Origin: Hyunsoonleella aquatilis | GTDB lineage: Bacteria > Bacteroidota > Bacteroidia > Flavobacteriales > Flavobacteriaceae | Direction of reading: 5' to 3' | Length of the DNA: 64,000 nucleotides | Assembly (NCBI RefSeq): GCF_014270105.1 | Contig: NZ_JACNMF010000005.1 | Span: 1-64,000 of the forward strand | Shown: in pieces, positions 19,506 through 29,075 of the stretch | How positions within the stretch are numbered: position 1 is the first letter of the stretch | How the letters are laid out: each line of letters begins with the position of its first letter | The notes under the pieces: model-generated | What the model was told of the DNA's origin: nothing | Databases searched by the model: none | What the model saw: the letters and a program-made list of their open reading frames with translations, nothing else | Position numbers and translations under genes: made by a program

Positions 19506-20684
19506 CTAATATTCAAACTCACCAAACTCACTTTTTATTGTGAGCCTTTTGGTTCTTGAATCCTCAACCCTACCAATAATTTTGGCATCCACATTGAACG
19601 ATTTTGAAATAGCGATGATATCTTCCGCAATTTCTGGCGCAACGTAAAGCTCCATGCGGTGTCCACAATTAAAGACCTGATACATTTCCTTCCAATCGGT
19701 ATTGGATTGCTCTTGTATTAATTTAAACAGTGGCGGCACCTCAAACATATTGTCTTTAATAATATGCAATTCATCCACAAAGTGAAGAATTTTGGTCTGC
19801 GCTCCACCTGAGCAATGTACCATGCCATGAATACTTTGGCTATTGTATTTTGACAAAATCGATTTCATAATCGGCGCATAAGTACGCGTTGGGGACAATA
19901 CCAGTTTTCCAGCATCAATAGGGGCATCTTTAACGGCATCCGTCAATTTTACACCGCCCGAATACACCAAATCCTCAGGCACGGCGGCATCAAAACTTTC
20001 GGGGTATTTTTCAGCTAAATATTTATGGAACACATCGTGTCGGGCGGAAGTTAAGCCGTTACTGCCCATACCGCCATTGTACTCAGTTTCGTAAGTGGCC
20101 TTCCCAAAGGATTCCAAACCAACGATAACATCCCCGGCCGAAATATTGGCATTATCTATCACATCACTTCGTTTCATACGAGCTGTAACCGTAGAGTCCA
20201 CAATAATAGTGCGAACCAAATCACCCACATCGGCAGTTTCCCCACCCGTGGAATGAATGGTCACTCCAAAGGATTTTAAATCTGCAATCAATTCCTCGGT
20301 ACCATTGATAATGGCCGAAATCACCTCGCCCGGAATCAAGTTTTTGTTTCTTCCAATGGTTGAGGACAGCATAATGTTGTCCGTTGCACCAACGCACAGC
20401 AAGTCGTCAATGTTCATAATCAAGGCATCCTGAGCGATCCCTTTCCAAACGGAAATATCCCCGGTTTCCTTCCAATACATATAGGCCAAGGAGGATTTTG
20501 TGCCTGCGCCATCGGCATGCATAATTAGGCAATAGTCATCGTCATTGGTTAAATAATCAGGTACGATTTTGCAAAATGCCTTTGGGAAAAGCCCTTTATC
20601 AATGTTTTTGATGGCATTGTGCACATCCTCTTTTGAGGCCGAAACCCCGCGTTGCGCATAGCGTTTTGAAACTTCTTGGCTCAT
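19506..20684 (-). CDS. purM: Phosphoribosylformylglycinamidine cyclo-ligase (AIR synthase)
   Basis: 392 residues of the PurM/ThiL-fold, in the longer Bacteroidota form. Conserved parts seen are HADGAGTKSS near residue 55, DALIMNIDDLLCVGA near 85, a GGETADV segment near 145, and a C-terminal GGAQTKI...NCGHRMELY region. Converts FGAM to AIR in purine synthesis. The start MSQEVSKRYAQRGVSASKEDV matches the family N-terminus. It stands first in a small minus-strand group with DUF3078 behind it. Confidence 0.9.
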   Translation of the reverse strand: MSQEVSKRYAQRGVSASKEDVHNAIKNIDKGLFPKAFCKIVPDYLTNDDDYCLIMHADGAGTKSSLAYMYWKETGDISVWKGIAQDALIMNIDDLLCVGATDNIMLSSTIGRNKNLIPGEVISAIINGTEELIADLKSFGVTIHSTGGETADVGDLVRTIIVDSTVTARMKRSDVIDNANISAGDVIVGLESFGKATYETEYNGGMGSNGLTSARHDVFHKYLAEKYPESFDAAVPEDLVYSGGVKLTDAVKDAPIDAGKLVLSPTRTYAPIMKSILSKYNSQSIHGMVHCSGGAQTKILHFVDELHIIKDNMFEVPPLFKLIQEQSNTDWKEMYQVFNCGHRMELYVAPEIAEDIIAISKSFNVDAKIIGRVEDSRTKRLTIKSEFGEFEY

Positions 20685-21011
20685 GGTACTGTATTATGGT
20701 GCAAAGAAACGGAATATTTTAAAGATTTGTTGGATTTGAAATCGATTATGAAGGGGTTTTATTAACTAGGTTTTTAACCGAGTTTAAGATCATAAAATTG
20801 ACATGTCATGTGTTGTCAGTACTTCTTGACTCGGTCGGAAAAAATTACTAGATTCGTTTAATAATCAATGAACTTTATTAAAAACGCAAGCCTACCTCCT
20901 CCTTGTACACCATGTTGTCCTGTTCTAAAAAAAGCAACTGTAAAATAAACACTATGATTAATAAAATATATTATCAAAATTCTTATTTTACTTGATTAAA
21001 CATTTATCACC
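20685..21011. other. Intergenic region, purM / DUF1080 divergent promoters
   Basis: No gene seen. It holds a distant inverted repeat (ACCGAGT at 20777, ACTCGGT at 20829), the small palindrome GACATGTC near 20810, and an AT-rich stretch before the DUF1080 gene. Confidence 0.5.
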
Positions 21012-21680
21012 ATGAAAAATACATACCTATTATTGGCTTTTGTTTCAATACTAGTTCCAACTTTAACGAACGCCCAATCCACAATTGAACTTTTTAACGG
21101 CAAGGATTTAGATGGCTGGTATGCGTACGAGAAAGAAACCGGAAAACATGATAATGCTACTGATATCTTTCAGGTTGACCATCAAATGATTCGTTTATAT
21201 GGCAATAAAGTTGGTTACCTTATGTCCGAGCAATCATTTCAAAATTTTCAACTAACCGTTGAGTTCAGATGGAATACGGATTCAACTTTCACAAAGAAAA
21301 GCACTAAAAAAAATAGCGGCATAATGTACCTAGTTCCATCGGATACCCCGGACATGCTGTGGCCTAAGGGCATTCAGTTTCAGGTAAAAGAAGGCGCTAC
21401 GGGAGATTTTATTTTGCTTCAAGAGGTCACTCTTCGAATAAATGGGAAAGTAACCGAGCCTGGTAAAAGTGTGGCGGCTAAACGCTTTATAGATGCCACA
21501 AGACCTATTGGCGAATGGAATACCATTGTAATTACAGTACAAAACGGAAAAGTAAAACAAGAACTTAATGGTAAATTGGTTAACGAAGGTATTGAGCCTT
21601 CTGTTTCAGGAGGTAGGGTTTTATTGCAATATGAAGGATATCCAATTGATTTTCGTAAAGTTGCAATTGAGAAATTATAA
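21012..21680 (+). CDS. DUF1080 (3-keto-disaccharide hydrolase-like) exported protein
   Basis: 222 residues, signal peptide ending TNAQS. The domain opens with the classic ELFNGKDLDGWYAY and has FQLTVEFRWN and NSGIMYLVPS, typical of the concanavalin-like DUF1080 fold. Some members hydrolyse 3-keto-glycosides; others are only predicted to bind sugars. A single gene in a housekeeping area, with no sugar locus next to it, so the substrate is unknown. Confidence 0.88.
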   Translation: MKNTYLLLAFVSILVPTLTNAQSTIELFNGKDLDGWYAYEKETGKHDNATDIFQVDHQMIRLYGNKVGYLMSEQSFQNFQLTVEFRWNTDSTFTKKSTKKNSGIMYLVPSDTPDMLWPKGIQFQVKEGATGDFILLQEVTLRINGKVTEPGKSVAAKRFIDATRPIGEWNTIVITVQNGKVKQELNGKLVNEGIEPSVSGGRVLLQYEGYPIDFRKVAIEKL

Positions 21681-21760
21681 CTATTCACTCTGCCCCCTCC
21701 TGAGCAAAGCTACATGATTTCAAACTTATGAATTAATGCATTGGATTGAACCCCAAAGTT

Positions 21761-23947
21761 CTACCTAATAAACAACATCTCCCGGTACTTCGTCAAAGGC
21801 CAAAGTTCGTCATCTACCAATAGTTCCAGTTTATCGCAATGGTAGCGGATATCGTCTAAAAACGGCTTTACCTTTTCGCAATATGCTTCGGCTTTTTTGG
21901 CTACATCCGCAAGGGCATTGGCCTGTTTGCGCTCACCAATCATTTTGGTGACTTTCCCATTAATGCCTTCCACATGGCCGGATATTGCCCGAATCAATTT
22001 AAGTTGCTCCTTGGCCAAATCTTCGTAATCCTTGCCAAAAATCTCTTTTAGCCCTTTTACGTTGTCAATTAATATATTTTGGTATTTCACCGCTGTTGGC
22101 ACAATATGGTTTCTCGCCACATCCCCAAGCACACGGCTTTCAATTTGGATATGTTTGATATAAGCTTCCATTTCAATTTCGTAGCGGGCCTCCACTTCTA
22201 TTTTGCTCATCACTTTCATATCCTCAAACAAGGCCACCGTGCTTTTTGCAATTTTTGCCTTTAAGGCTTCTGGAGTGGTTTTGTTGTTGCTCAGCCCTCT
22301 TTTTTTAGCTTCTTTTTCCCATTCTTCACCGTAACCGTTACCTTCAAAAAGTATATCCCTAGAGGACTTGATATATTCGCGCAATATGTTAAAAATAGCC
22401 TCATCCTTTTTAAAGTTTTTACCATCCACCAAAGCATCTACTTCAACTTTAAAATCCTTCAATTGTTTTGCTACGATAGTATTCAGTACCGTCATGGGGT
22501 TACCACAATTCGCCATGGAACCTACGGCGCGGAACTCAAATTTATTGCCCGTAAACGCAAAAGGCGAAGTCCTATTTCTATCCGTATTGTCCAATAACAC
22601 ATCGGGTATTTTCCCGACCACGTTCAATTTTAAATCGGTTTTTTCCTGAGGTGACAGCTTGCCTTTAGTGACGCCCTCCAAATCATGCAATACTTTCGTC
22701 AACTGCTCCCCAATAAAAATTGACATTATGGCCGGAGGGGCTTCATTTGCCCCCAACCTATGATCGTTACTGGCGGAAGCCACTGTTGCCCTCAACAATT
22801 CTTCATTTTCATAAACCGCTTTTATCGTATTGACAAAAAAGGTCAAAAATTGCAGGTTGCTCATCGGTGTTTTACCAGGTTTCAAAAGGTTCACGCCTGT
22901 ATCTGTAGACAATGACCAATTGTTGTGTTTTCCCGAACCGTTCATATTGGCAAAGGGCTTTTCGTGCAACAATACCTTTAAATTGTGCCTTGATGCCACA
23001 CGTCCCATCACATCCATCAAAAGAGAATTATGGTCCACCGATAAATTTGCTTCCTCATAAATCGGTGCAATTTCAAACTGGTTTGGCGCCACTTCATTAT
23101 GCCTTGTTTTGGCGGGAATACCCAACAACATACATTGGTTTTCCAAATCTCGCATAAAATTCAATGCCCGGTTGGGAATAGAACCAAAGTAATGGTCGTC
23201 CAACTGCTGCCCCTTCGCTGAGGAATGCCCCAAAAGTGTTCTTCCTGTCAGGGTAACATCTGGGCGACAGGCCACTAGATTTTTATCCACCAAAAAATAT
23301 TCCTGCTCCCATCCCATGGAAGAGGTTACTTTTTTCACATTCTTATCAAAATACCGGCACACATCCGTTGCTGCGTCGTCAACAGCGTGCAAGGCTCTTA
23401 ACAATGGCGTTTTATAATCTAGAGCTTCACCGGTGTAAGCCACAAAAATCGTTGGGATGCACAATGTAGTTTCATAAATAAAAGCAGGGGATGTAGGATC
23501 CCAAGCGGTATAACCTCGCGCCTCAAAAGTATTCCTGATTCCTCCACTTGGAAAACTCGAAGCATCCGGTTCCTGTTGCACCAATTGACTCCCGCCAAAT
23601 TTTTCAATAGCGTTGCCGTTTTCCGTAGTTTCGAAAAAAGCATCGTGCTTTTCGGCCGTTGTTCCGGTTAGTGGCTGAAACCAATGCGTATAATGCGTTA
23701 CCCCTTTGGAGAGTGCCCAATCCTTCATGGACGAAGCTACTTGGTCTGCAACCGACCTGTTAATTTTGGACCCATCCTCAATGGCACTCATAACGCCTCT
23801 AAAAGCATCCCTTGTTAAATACTGGCGCATTGTACTTTCGTTAAACACATTAGTGCCGAACAATTCGGAACGCCTACCCGCTTCAACAAATGTTTTTGAT
23901 TTATAGGAAATGGATTCCTTTAGGGCATGAAATCGTAAACTCGCCAT
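21761..23947 (-). CDS. glnN: Glutamine synthetase type III
   Basis: 728 residues, the length and layout of GSIII. Seen: PLTGTTAEKHDAF in the N-terminal part, the catalytic MGWEQEYFLVD, TRHNEVAPNQFEIAP, the glutamate-binding HEKPFANMNGSGKHNNWS, and the ATP-site NRTSPFAFTGNKFEFRA segment. Makes glutamine from glutamate and ammonia. It is transcribed away from a GSII-type synthetase gene with 273 bp between them, so the cell has two unrelated subclasses of the enzyme at one locus. Confidence 0.94.
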   Translation of the reverse strand: MASLRFHALKESISYKSKTFVEAGRRSELFGTNVFNESTMRQYLTRDAFRGVMSAIEDGSKINRSVADQVASSMKDWALSKGVTHYTHWFQPLTGTTAEKHDAFFETTENGNAIEKFGGSQLVQQEPDASSFPSGGIRNTFEARGYTAWDPTSPAFIYETTLCIPTIFVAYTGEALDYKTPLLRALHAVDDAATDVCRYFDKNVKKVTSSMGWEQEYFLVDKNLVACRPDVTLTGRTLLGHSSAKGQQLDDHYFGSIPNRALNFMRDLENQCMLLGIPAKTRHNEVAPNQFEIAPIYEEANLSVDHNSLLMDVMGRVASRHNLKVLLHEKPFANMNGSGKHNNWSLSTDTGVNLLKPGKTPMSNLQFLTFFVNTIKAVYENEELLRATVASASNDHRLGANEAPPAIMSIFIGEQLTKVLHDLEGVTKGKLSPQEKTDLKLNVVGKIPDVLLDNTDRNRTSPFAFTGNKFEFRAVGSMANCGNPMTVLNTIVAKQLKDFKVEVDALVDGKNFKKDEAIFNILREYIKSSRDILFEGNGYGEEWEKEAKKRGLSNNKTTPEALKAKIAKSTVALFEDMKVMSKIEVEARYEIEMEAYIKHIQIESRVLGDVARNHIVPTAVKYQNILIDNVKGLKEIFGKDYEDLAKEQLKLIRAISGHVEGINGKVTKMIGERKQANALADVAKKAEAYCEKVKPFLDDIRYHCDKLELLVDDELWPLTKYREMLFIR

Positions 23948-23985
23948 GGGAATAAATAGTTTGGAATTAAACTTTTACAATAGCG

Positions 23986-23993
23986 CAAAAATA
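23986..23993 (-). promoter_or_regulatory. Probable -10 box of glnN (GSIII)
   Basis: Minus strand TATTTTTG fits the Bacteroidota TAnnTTTG -10 element, 39 bases before the start codon. No clear -33 TTG at normal spacing. Confidence 0.4.
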
Positions 23994-24172
23994 GATGTTA
24001 TGTCAAAATAATCGCAAAAAATCAGATAATTTATTGTTATCAATTTTTCAGTATTCATATAAAAAACTATACTTTTTTTAAAATATACCCACAAAAAATA
24101 GGGTATAAATAAAAATAACATTGGCTTTTATGAAAAGCACCCCCAATAATTTAAAGTATCTTAATAAAAATT

Positions 24173-24180
24173 TATATTTG
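24173..24180 (+). promoter_or_regulatory. Probable -10 box of the GSII gene
   Basis: TATATTTG matches TAnnTTTG exactly, 40 bases before the GSII ATG, in the shared divergent region. Confidence 0.5.
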
Positions 24181-24220
24181 TTCGGATTAAATAAAAAAAT
24201 ACACCTATAAATCATTAATT

Positions 24221-25243
24221 ATGGCTAAAATTAAATTAGAATACCTTTGGTTGGATGGTTATAAACCGACTCAAAACTTGAGAAGTAAAACCAAAGTAGA
24301 AGAGCATGAAAATTTTAAAGGAACTTTGGATGAAATCGGTAACTGGTCTTTCGACGGATCTTCCACCAGACAAGCTGAAGGTGGGGCTTCAGATTGTATT
24401 TTAAAACCTGTAGCTATTTACCCAGATCCTGAAAGAAGAAATGGATACTTGGTTATGACTGAGGTTTTGAATGCCGATGGAACTCCGCACGAATCTAATG
24501 GTAGAGCCACAATTGATGATGACGATAATGATTTCTGGTTTGGTTTTGAACAAGAGTATTTCATCATGGACACACACACACAATTGCCTTTAGGTTTCCC
24601 TGTTGGTGGTTATCCTGCACCTCAAGGAATGTACTATTGTTCTGTAGGTGGTAAAAACACTCATGGTAGAGACTTAGTTGAGGAGCATGCCGATTTATGT
24701 ATCGACGCAGGCTTGAACTTTGAAGGTATTAACCAGGAAGTTGCATGCGGTCAGTGGGAATTCCAATTGTTTGCCAAAGGTGCTAAAAAAGCTGGTGACG
24801 AAATTTGGGTTGCAAGATATTTACTAGACCGTTTAACTGAAAAGTATGGTTACTACATTGAGTACCATCCAAAACCATTAGGTAAGGATATGGACTGGAA
24901 TGGTTCCGGTATGCATGCAAACTTCTCTAACACAACGTTGAGAACTGCTGGAAACAAAGCAACTTACGAAGCTATCTGTGAAGCTTTCCGTCCAGTAGTA
25001 AAAGAGCACATCGAGGTTTACGGTGAGTTTAACGACCAACGTTTAACTGGTGATCACGAAACAGCAGCTATCACTGATTTCTCTTACGGAGTTTCAGATA
25101 GAGGGGCTTCAATCCGTATTCCTGTTGCAACTGTTGAGAGCGGTTGGAAAGGTTGGTTGGAAGACAGAAGACCTGCTTCTAACGGAGATCCATACAAAAT
25201 TGCAGGTAGAATTATTAAAACCGTTAAATCTGCTAAGATTTAA
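24221..25243 (+). CDS. Glutamine synthetase, eukaryotic-like type II
   Basis: 340 residues, shorter than bacterial GSI (about 470) and close to eukaryotic GSII. Diagnostic segments are LEYLWLDGYKP at the start, WSFDGSSTRQAEGGASD, FGFEQEYFIMD, GINQEVACGQWEFQ and NGSGMHANFSN, with the C-terminal RIPVAT. Makes glutamine from glutamate, ammonia and ATP. Divergent from glnN; a strong terminator follows, so it is monocistronic. Codon use is strongly biased to the host, suggesting high expression. Confidence 0.93.
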   Translation: MAKIKLEYLWLDGYKPTQNLRSKTKVEEHENFKGTLDEIGNWSFDGSSTRQAEGGASDCILKPVAIYPDPERRNGYLVMTEVLNADGTPHESNGRATIDDDDNDFWFGFEQEYFIMDTHTQLPLGFPVGGYPAPQGMYYCSVGGKNTHGRDLVEEHADLCIDAGLNFEGINQEVACGQWEFQLFAKGAKKAGDEIWVARYLLDRLTEKYGYYIEYHPKPLGKDMDWNGSGMHANFSNTTLRTAGNKATYEAICEAFRPVVKEHIEVYGEFNDQRLTGDHETAAITDFSYGVSDRGASIRIPVATVESGWKGWLEDRRPASNGDPYKIAGRIIKTVKSAKI

Positions 25244-25268
25244 ATCTTAATAAATTAGTTAAATTCTT

Positions 25269-25306
25269 AAAACGCTTCTTTCTTTTTAGATGGAAGCGTT
25301 TTTTGT
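25269..25306 (+). terminator. Terminator of the GSII gene
   Basis: Stem AAAACGCTTC / GAAGCGTTTT with a 14-base loop, followed by TTTTG and TTTTT. Confidence 0.8.
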
Positions 25307-25310
25307 TTTT

Positions 25311-25413
25311 GGGCGTTCCCCTCCTACCGTCGGGTCTGGCTTTCCGCTACAAGTCCTCGGGTTCCCTCCTAGCGTCGGAAACCCTGTGGGCTTTCCACTA
25401 CAATCCTTAACGC
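25311..25413. repeat. Structured intergenic element with two imperfect tandem units
   Basis: A GC-rich island in AT-rich surroundings. CTCCTACCGTCGG (25321) recurs as CTCCTAGCGTCGG (25366), and GGCTTTCCGCTACAA (25338) as GGCTTTCCACTACAA (25389). The ends GCGTT (25313) and AACGC (25409) are complementary and could close the whole element. From memory, similar GGCTTTCCRCTACAA stretches are common between genes in Flavobacteriia; I cannot check this here. The remaining 25414-25582 shows no clear feature. Confidence 0.6.
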
Positions 25414-25582
25414 ACACTTGCCCGCCAACTAACAGAAATACCTCAAGCCCAATTTCTTCCTTTTGTCATTCTGGCATAAAACAAAGTCCGAAAAGCGTTC
25501 TAAAATAAATGGCAAGATTTTAAGTTTTAATTTGGTATTGAACATTATTATAATCCTTATTTTTGCCCAAAACAGTCCTATT

Positions 25583-27715
25583 TTGAAAGCATTTCATTTA
25601 CTCGTTTTTATCGCCCTATTTTCTATTTTTTCCACTTACGAGGCCGTGGCCCAAAAAAAGATTGAAATCAAATATTCAGGATTTTTAAATTTTGACGAAG
25701 ACAATTATCCCGGTGCTAAAATCCTAACCCGGGACGATTCCGAGCAAGTCCACATCGTTCACGAAAGTATCAATATGTGGTGTGACAAGGCCTATTATTA
25801 CGGAAACGAAAATTTCCTAGAAGCCTACGGAAACGTGAAAATGATTCAAGGCGACACCATTAACATGACATCAAAATATGTGGAATACAGTGGTATAACC
25901 CAATTGGCATTTGCCAGTGGCGATGTAGTTTTAAAAGACCCTAACTCCACAATTACGACCGACACATTATATTTTGACAGGGAAAGGCAGCAGGCGTTTT
26001 ACCAAAATCACGGAAAGGTTGTTAAAGATTCTTCAGGAATCATCACCAGCAGGGTCGGCCGGTATTATATGGAAAATAAAAAATACCAGTTTGTGGATAG
26101 TGTTGTTCTCACAAATCCGGATGCCAAAATACTTTCTGATTACTTCGATTTTTATTCCGCAACTGGCCACGCCTATTTGTTCGGCCCGTCAACTATAACT
26201 ACAGAAGAAAGTATTACCTACTGCGAAAAAGGGTTTTATGATACCAAGGCCAAAACTGGCTATGCCATGAAAAACGCAAAGATTGACTACGATAGTAAGG
26301 AAATCCTTGGGGACAGTCTATATTTTGATCAAAATAGAAATTTCTCATCTGCAACAAATAATATCAAAATCATCGATACCATCAATAATAGTGTGGTCAA
26401 AGGACACTATGCCGAAATTTTCAAGGCTAAGGATTCCATTTTTATTACTAAAAGAGCCTATGCCATCACCACTCAAGAAAAGGATTCCATTTACATCCAT
26501 GGGGATACCCTTATGGTGACTGGAAAACCAGAAAAGCGCATCACGCGAGTTTTTAGAAACGTAAAGCTTTACAAATCGGATTTAAGCGGTAAAGCGGATT
26601 CCATTCATGTGAATCATGAAAGCGGATTAACACAACTGATAAATATCAATGACCCTACAAAAACCGATGCGTTTTCAGTGTCCCGAAAACCAATATTATG
26701 GAACATTGGCAATCAAATGACAGGAGATACCATCCATTTGCAAAGTGATACCGTAAAAGAAAAAATGGATTCCTTAATCGTTTTTAATCATGCTTTTCTC
26801 ATCAGCAAAGACACACTTGGGGATGGCTACAATCAAATCAACGGAAAAAAGCTTATAGGTTTGTTTAATGATGATAACGAAATCTACCACATCGATATTA
26901 TCAAAAACGCCCAATCCATTTATTATTTCAGAAATGAGAATAACGAACTGGTAGGTATTGATAAGTCAAAATCAGGCTTAATAAATATTCTCATTAATGA
27001 CAATGCGATTGAGGAAGTCAGGAAAATCAACCAAGTGGATGGCGACATTTATCCAGAATCCGAATTCCCAGAAATAGATAAATTACTGAAGGGTTTTGAC
27101 TGGCGTGAGGAAGAAAGGCCAAGTAGTGTTGAAGATTTATTTAAGGATGACCCGCCTTTGGAACTTCCAATAATCAAAGGCCTTGAGGATTATGTGCCTC
27201 AGGACGATTTTTTTGATGGAACGCTCAAGGAACGGCTCAATTTTGAGGGCAAAAAACCCAAAGCACTGAAATTAGCAAGTTCAAAAATCAAAAAAAATCC
27301 TAATTTACTAATATCCAGAAACAATTTCAAGGCTAGCGAATGGGAAAAAGTGAGGGTGAGGGTCAATTCTAACACAGGGGTTTCTCCAATAAATACTGCT
27401 ACAAGCTTTACATTGGTTGGTACGAAATCCCAAAATGGCTATATATACCAACACGTTCCAAAATTAAAGGGAAATTTCAAATTAACAATATGGCTAAAGG
27501 GTAAGGGATCTGTATTAATTGCTCTACAGGAACATGAAGGAGACACTTCATTATATAGAAAAAAAATCGTTACTCTTTCTAAAGAGTGGACAAAACATAC
27601 AATACAATGTCAAAAGGATGATGATGGACATAAGCTCAGAGTGATTATAAGCCGAATTAATTCAAGTACGAATCTAGAATTATGGAATCCTGAATTGATT
27701 GAAATCTTACCTTAG
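25583..27715 (+). CDS. OstA-like (LptA/LptD N-terminal-like) protein with extra C-terminal carbohydrate-binding-like domain
   Basis: Start placed at TTG 25583 because it gives a clean signal peptide (MKAFHLLVFIALFSIFS...AVAQ); an upstream in-frame TTG at 25463 would add 40 residues from unlikely sequence. The mature part is a run of OstA-type beta-jellyroll repeats (GNVKMIQGDTINMTSKYVEY and similar) as in LptA and the LptD N-domain, which carry LPS across the periplasm. From 27302 a separate region of about 137 residues (NLLISRNNFK...WNPELIEI) looks like a jelly-roll carbohydrate-binding module. That extension is not usual for this family (see findings). Four bases separate it from the next gene. 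Confidence 0.85.
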   Translation: MKAFHLLVFIALFSIFSTYEAVAQKKIEIKYSGFLNFDEDNYPGAKILTRDDSEQVHIVHESINMWCDKAYYYGNENFLEAYGNVKMIQGDTINMTSKYVEYSGITQLAFASGDVVLKDPNSTITTDTLYFDRERQQAFYQNHGKVVKDSSGIITSRVGRYYMENKKYQFVDSVVLTNPDAKILSDYFDFYSATGHAYLFGPSTITTEESITYCEKGFYDTKAKTGYAMKNAKIDYDSKEILGDSLYFDQNRNFSSATNNIKIIDTINNSVVKGHYAEIFKAKDSIFITKRAYAITTQEKDSIYIHGDTLMVTGKPEKRITRVFRNVKLYKSDLSGKADSIHVNHESGLTQLININDPTKTDAFSVSRKPILWNIGNQMTGDTIHLQSDTVKEKMDSLIVFNHAFLISKDTLGDGYNQINGKKLIGLFNDDNEIYHIDIIKNAQSIYYFRNENNELVGIDKSKSGLINILINDNAIEEVRKINQVDGDIYPESEFPEIDKLLKGFDWREEERPSSVEDLFKDDPPLELPIIKGLEDYVPQDDFFDGTLKERLNFEGKKPKALKLASSKIKKNPNLLISRNNFKASEWEKVRVRVNSNTGVSPINTATSFTLVGTKSQNGYIYQHVPKLKGNFKLTIWLKGKGSVLIALQEHEGDTSLYRKKIVTLSKEWTKHTIQCQKDDDGHKLRVIISRINSSTNLELWNPELIEILP

Positions 27716-27736
27716 TAAATGGTAAAATTGACGCTT

Positions 27737-28924
27737 ATGAAAGTTGAATTTTTAAAATACCAAGCTCAAACTACCACAATGCCATTAGCCATGGAAGTCT
27801 CGCATGCCGAAGGTTCCTATATATACGATACAAATGGAAAGGCCTACCTAGACTTTGTAGCCGGAGTTTCCGCATGCACAATAGGCCATGGCAACTCTAG
27901 AGTAATTGAGGCTATCAAAAAACAATTGGACAAATACCTCCATGTAATGGTCTATGGTGAATACATCCAAAAACCGGCTGTTGAACTTACAAAGCTATTA
28001 GCCAGTCATTTACCTAAACCACTTGAGAAGACCTATTTAACAAATTCTGGCACCGAGGCCATTGAAGGAGCGCTAAAATTGGCTAAGCGCGCGACACAGC
28101 GCAGTGAAATCATTGCGGCAAACAAAGCATACCACGGCAACACCATGGGTTCATTAAGCGTTATGGGTTTTGAGGAGCGCAAGCAAGCCTTCAGGCCGTT
28201 GTTGCCGGATGTTCGGTTTATTGGATTTAATAATGCATCGCATTTAAAACACATCACCAAAAAAACAGCCTGCGTTATTTTGGAAACCTTACAAGGTGGC
28301 GCGGGGTTTATAGAACCGAAAAAGGGTTACTTGAGAAAAGTTCGTGAACGCTGTACCGAAGTCGGCGCATTACTTATTCTGGACGAAATCCAACCTGGTA
28401 TTGGAAGAACCGGCAAGTTATTTGGTTTTGAACATTATAATTGTATCCCAGATATTTTGGTGACCGGCAAGGGTTTAGGAGGAGGCATGCCCATTGGTGC
28501 TTTCACCGCCTCTGGTCAGCTTATGGATTTACTAATGGATAACCCAAAATTAGGACATATTACCACTTTTGGAGGGCACCCCCTAATTGCCGCGGCCGCA
28601 CATGCCACTTTAAAAGAGGTGCTGGAAAACGACCTGATGGAAAATGCACTAAAAAAGGAACAACTCATTCGGAACCACCTAAAGCACCCTCTTATTACTG
28701 AAATAAGAGGTAAAGGCTTAATGCTTGCCTTGATTGTGCAATCTTCAGACATTGCCAACTCCCTTATCCTCGAATGCCAAAACAAAGGTCTCATTTTATT
28801 TTGGTTGCTGTTTGAACCAAAGGCCGTTAGAATAACACCTCCATTAACCATTTCAGATGAGGATATTATTAAAGGATGCAATATGATTTTGGATACACTT
28901 GATGAAACAGCATCTAAATCATAA
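27737..28924 (+). CDS. Class III PLP-dependent aminotransferase (acetylornithine/ornithine type)
   Basis: About 395 residues from ATG 27737; an ATG at 27719 would add six. The pattern GVSACTIGH, TNSGTEAIEGALKLAKRAT, AYHGNT, LILDEIQPGIGRTG and the PLP lysine in TGKGLGGGMPIGAF is that of class III aminotransferases. In Flavobacteriaceae such genes behind the OstA-like gene are generally annotated as aspartate aminotransferase family; the true substrate is unknown. It follows the OstA-like gene closely and probably shares its transcript. Confidence 0.88.
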   Translation: MKVEFLKYQAQTTTMPLAMEVSHAEGSYIYDTNGKAYLDFVAGVSACTIGHGNSRVIEAIKKQLDKYLHVMVYGEYIQKPAVELTKLLASHLPKPLEKTYLTNSGTEAIEGALKLAKRATQRSEIIAANKAYHGNTMGSLSVMGFEERKQAFRPLLPDVRFIGFNNASHLKHITKKTACVILETLQGGAGFIEPKKGYLRKVRERCTEVGALLILDEIQPGIGRTGKLFGFEHYNCIPDILVTGKGLGGGMPIGAFTASGQLMDLLMDNPKLGHITTFGGHPLIAAAAHATLKEVLENDLMENALKKEQLIRNHLKHPLITEIRGKGLMLALIVQSSDIANSLILECQNKGLILFWLLFEPKAVRITPPLTISDEDIIKGCNMILDTLDETASKS

Positions 28925-29075
28925 ATTAAAATACTGAAAAACAAAACATTAACACCTTTATTTTGCTAAATCTTAGGATGTTGTTCATTACTTTGTTAAA
29001 AACATTTGCTATTTCTCCACCAAAAAAGGCATCCAGAATCTTACTTTTATTTCAGAAGAAAACTTAAAACTGCTT

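Noticed and set aside
25455-25480. TGTCATTC considered as a second copy of the hairpin repeat at 14164
   Set aside because: Only eight bases agree and no hairpin forms.
25463-25582. Upstream TTG start giving the OstA-like protein 40 more residues
   Set aside because: The extra residues come from low-conservation intergenic-like DNA and would bury a good signal peptide beginning at the TTG at 25583.
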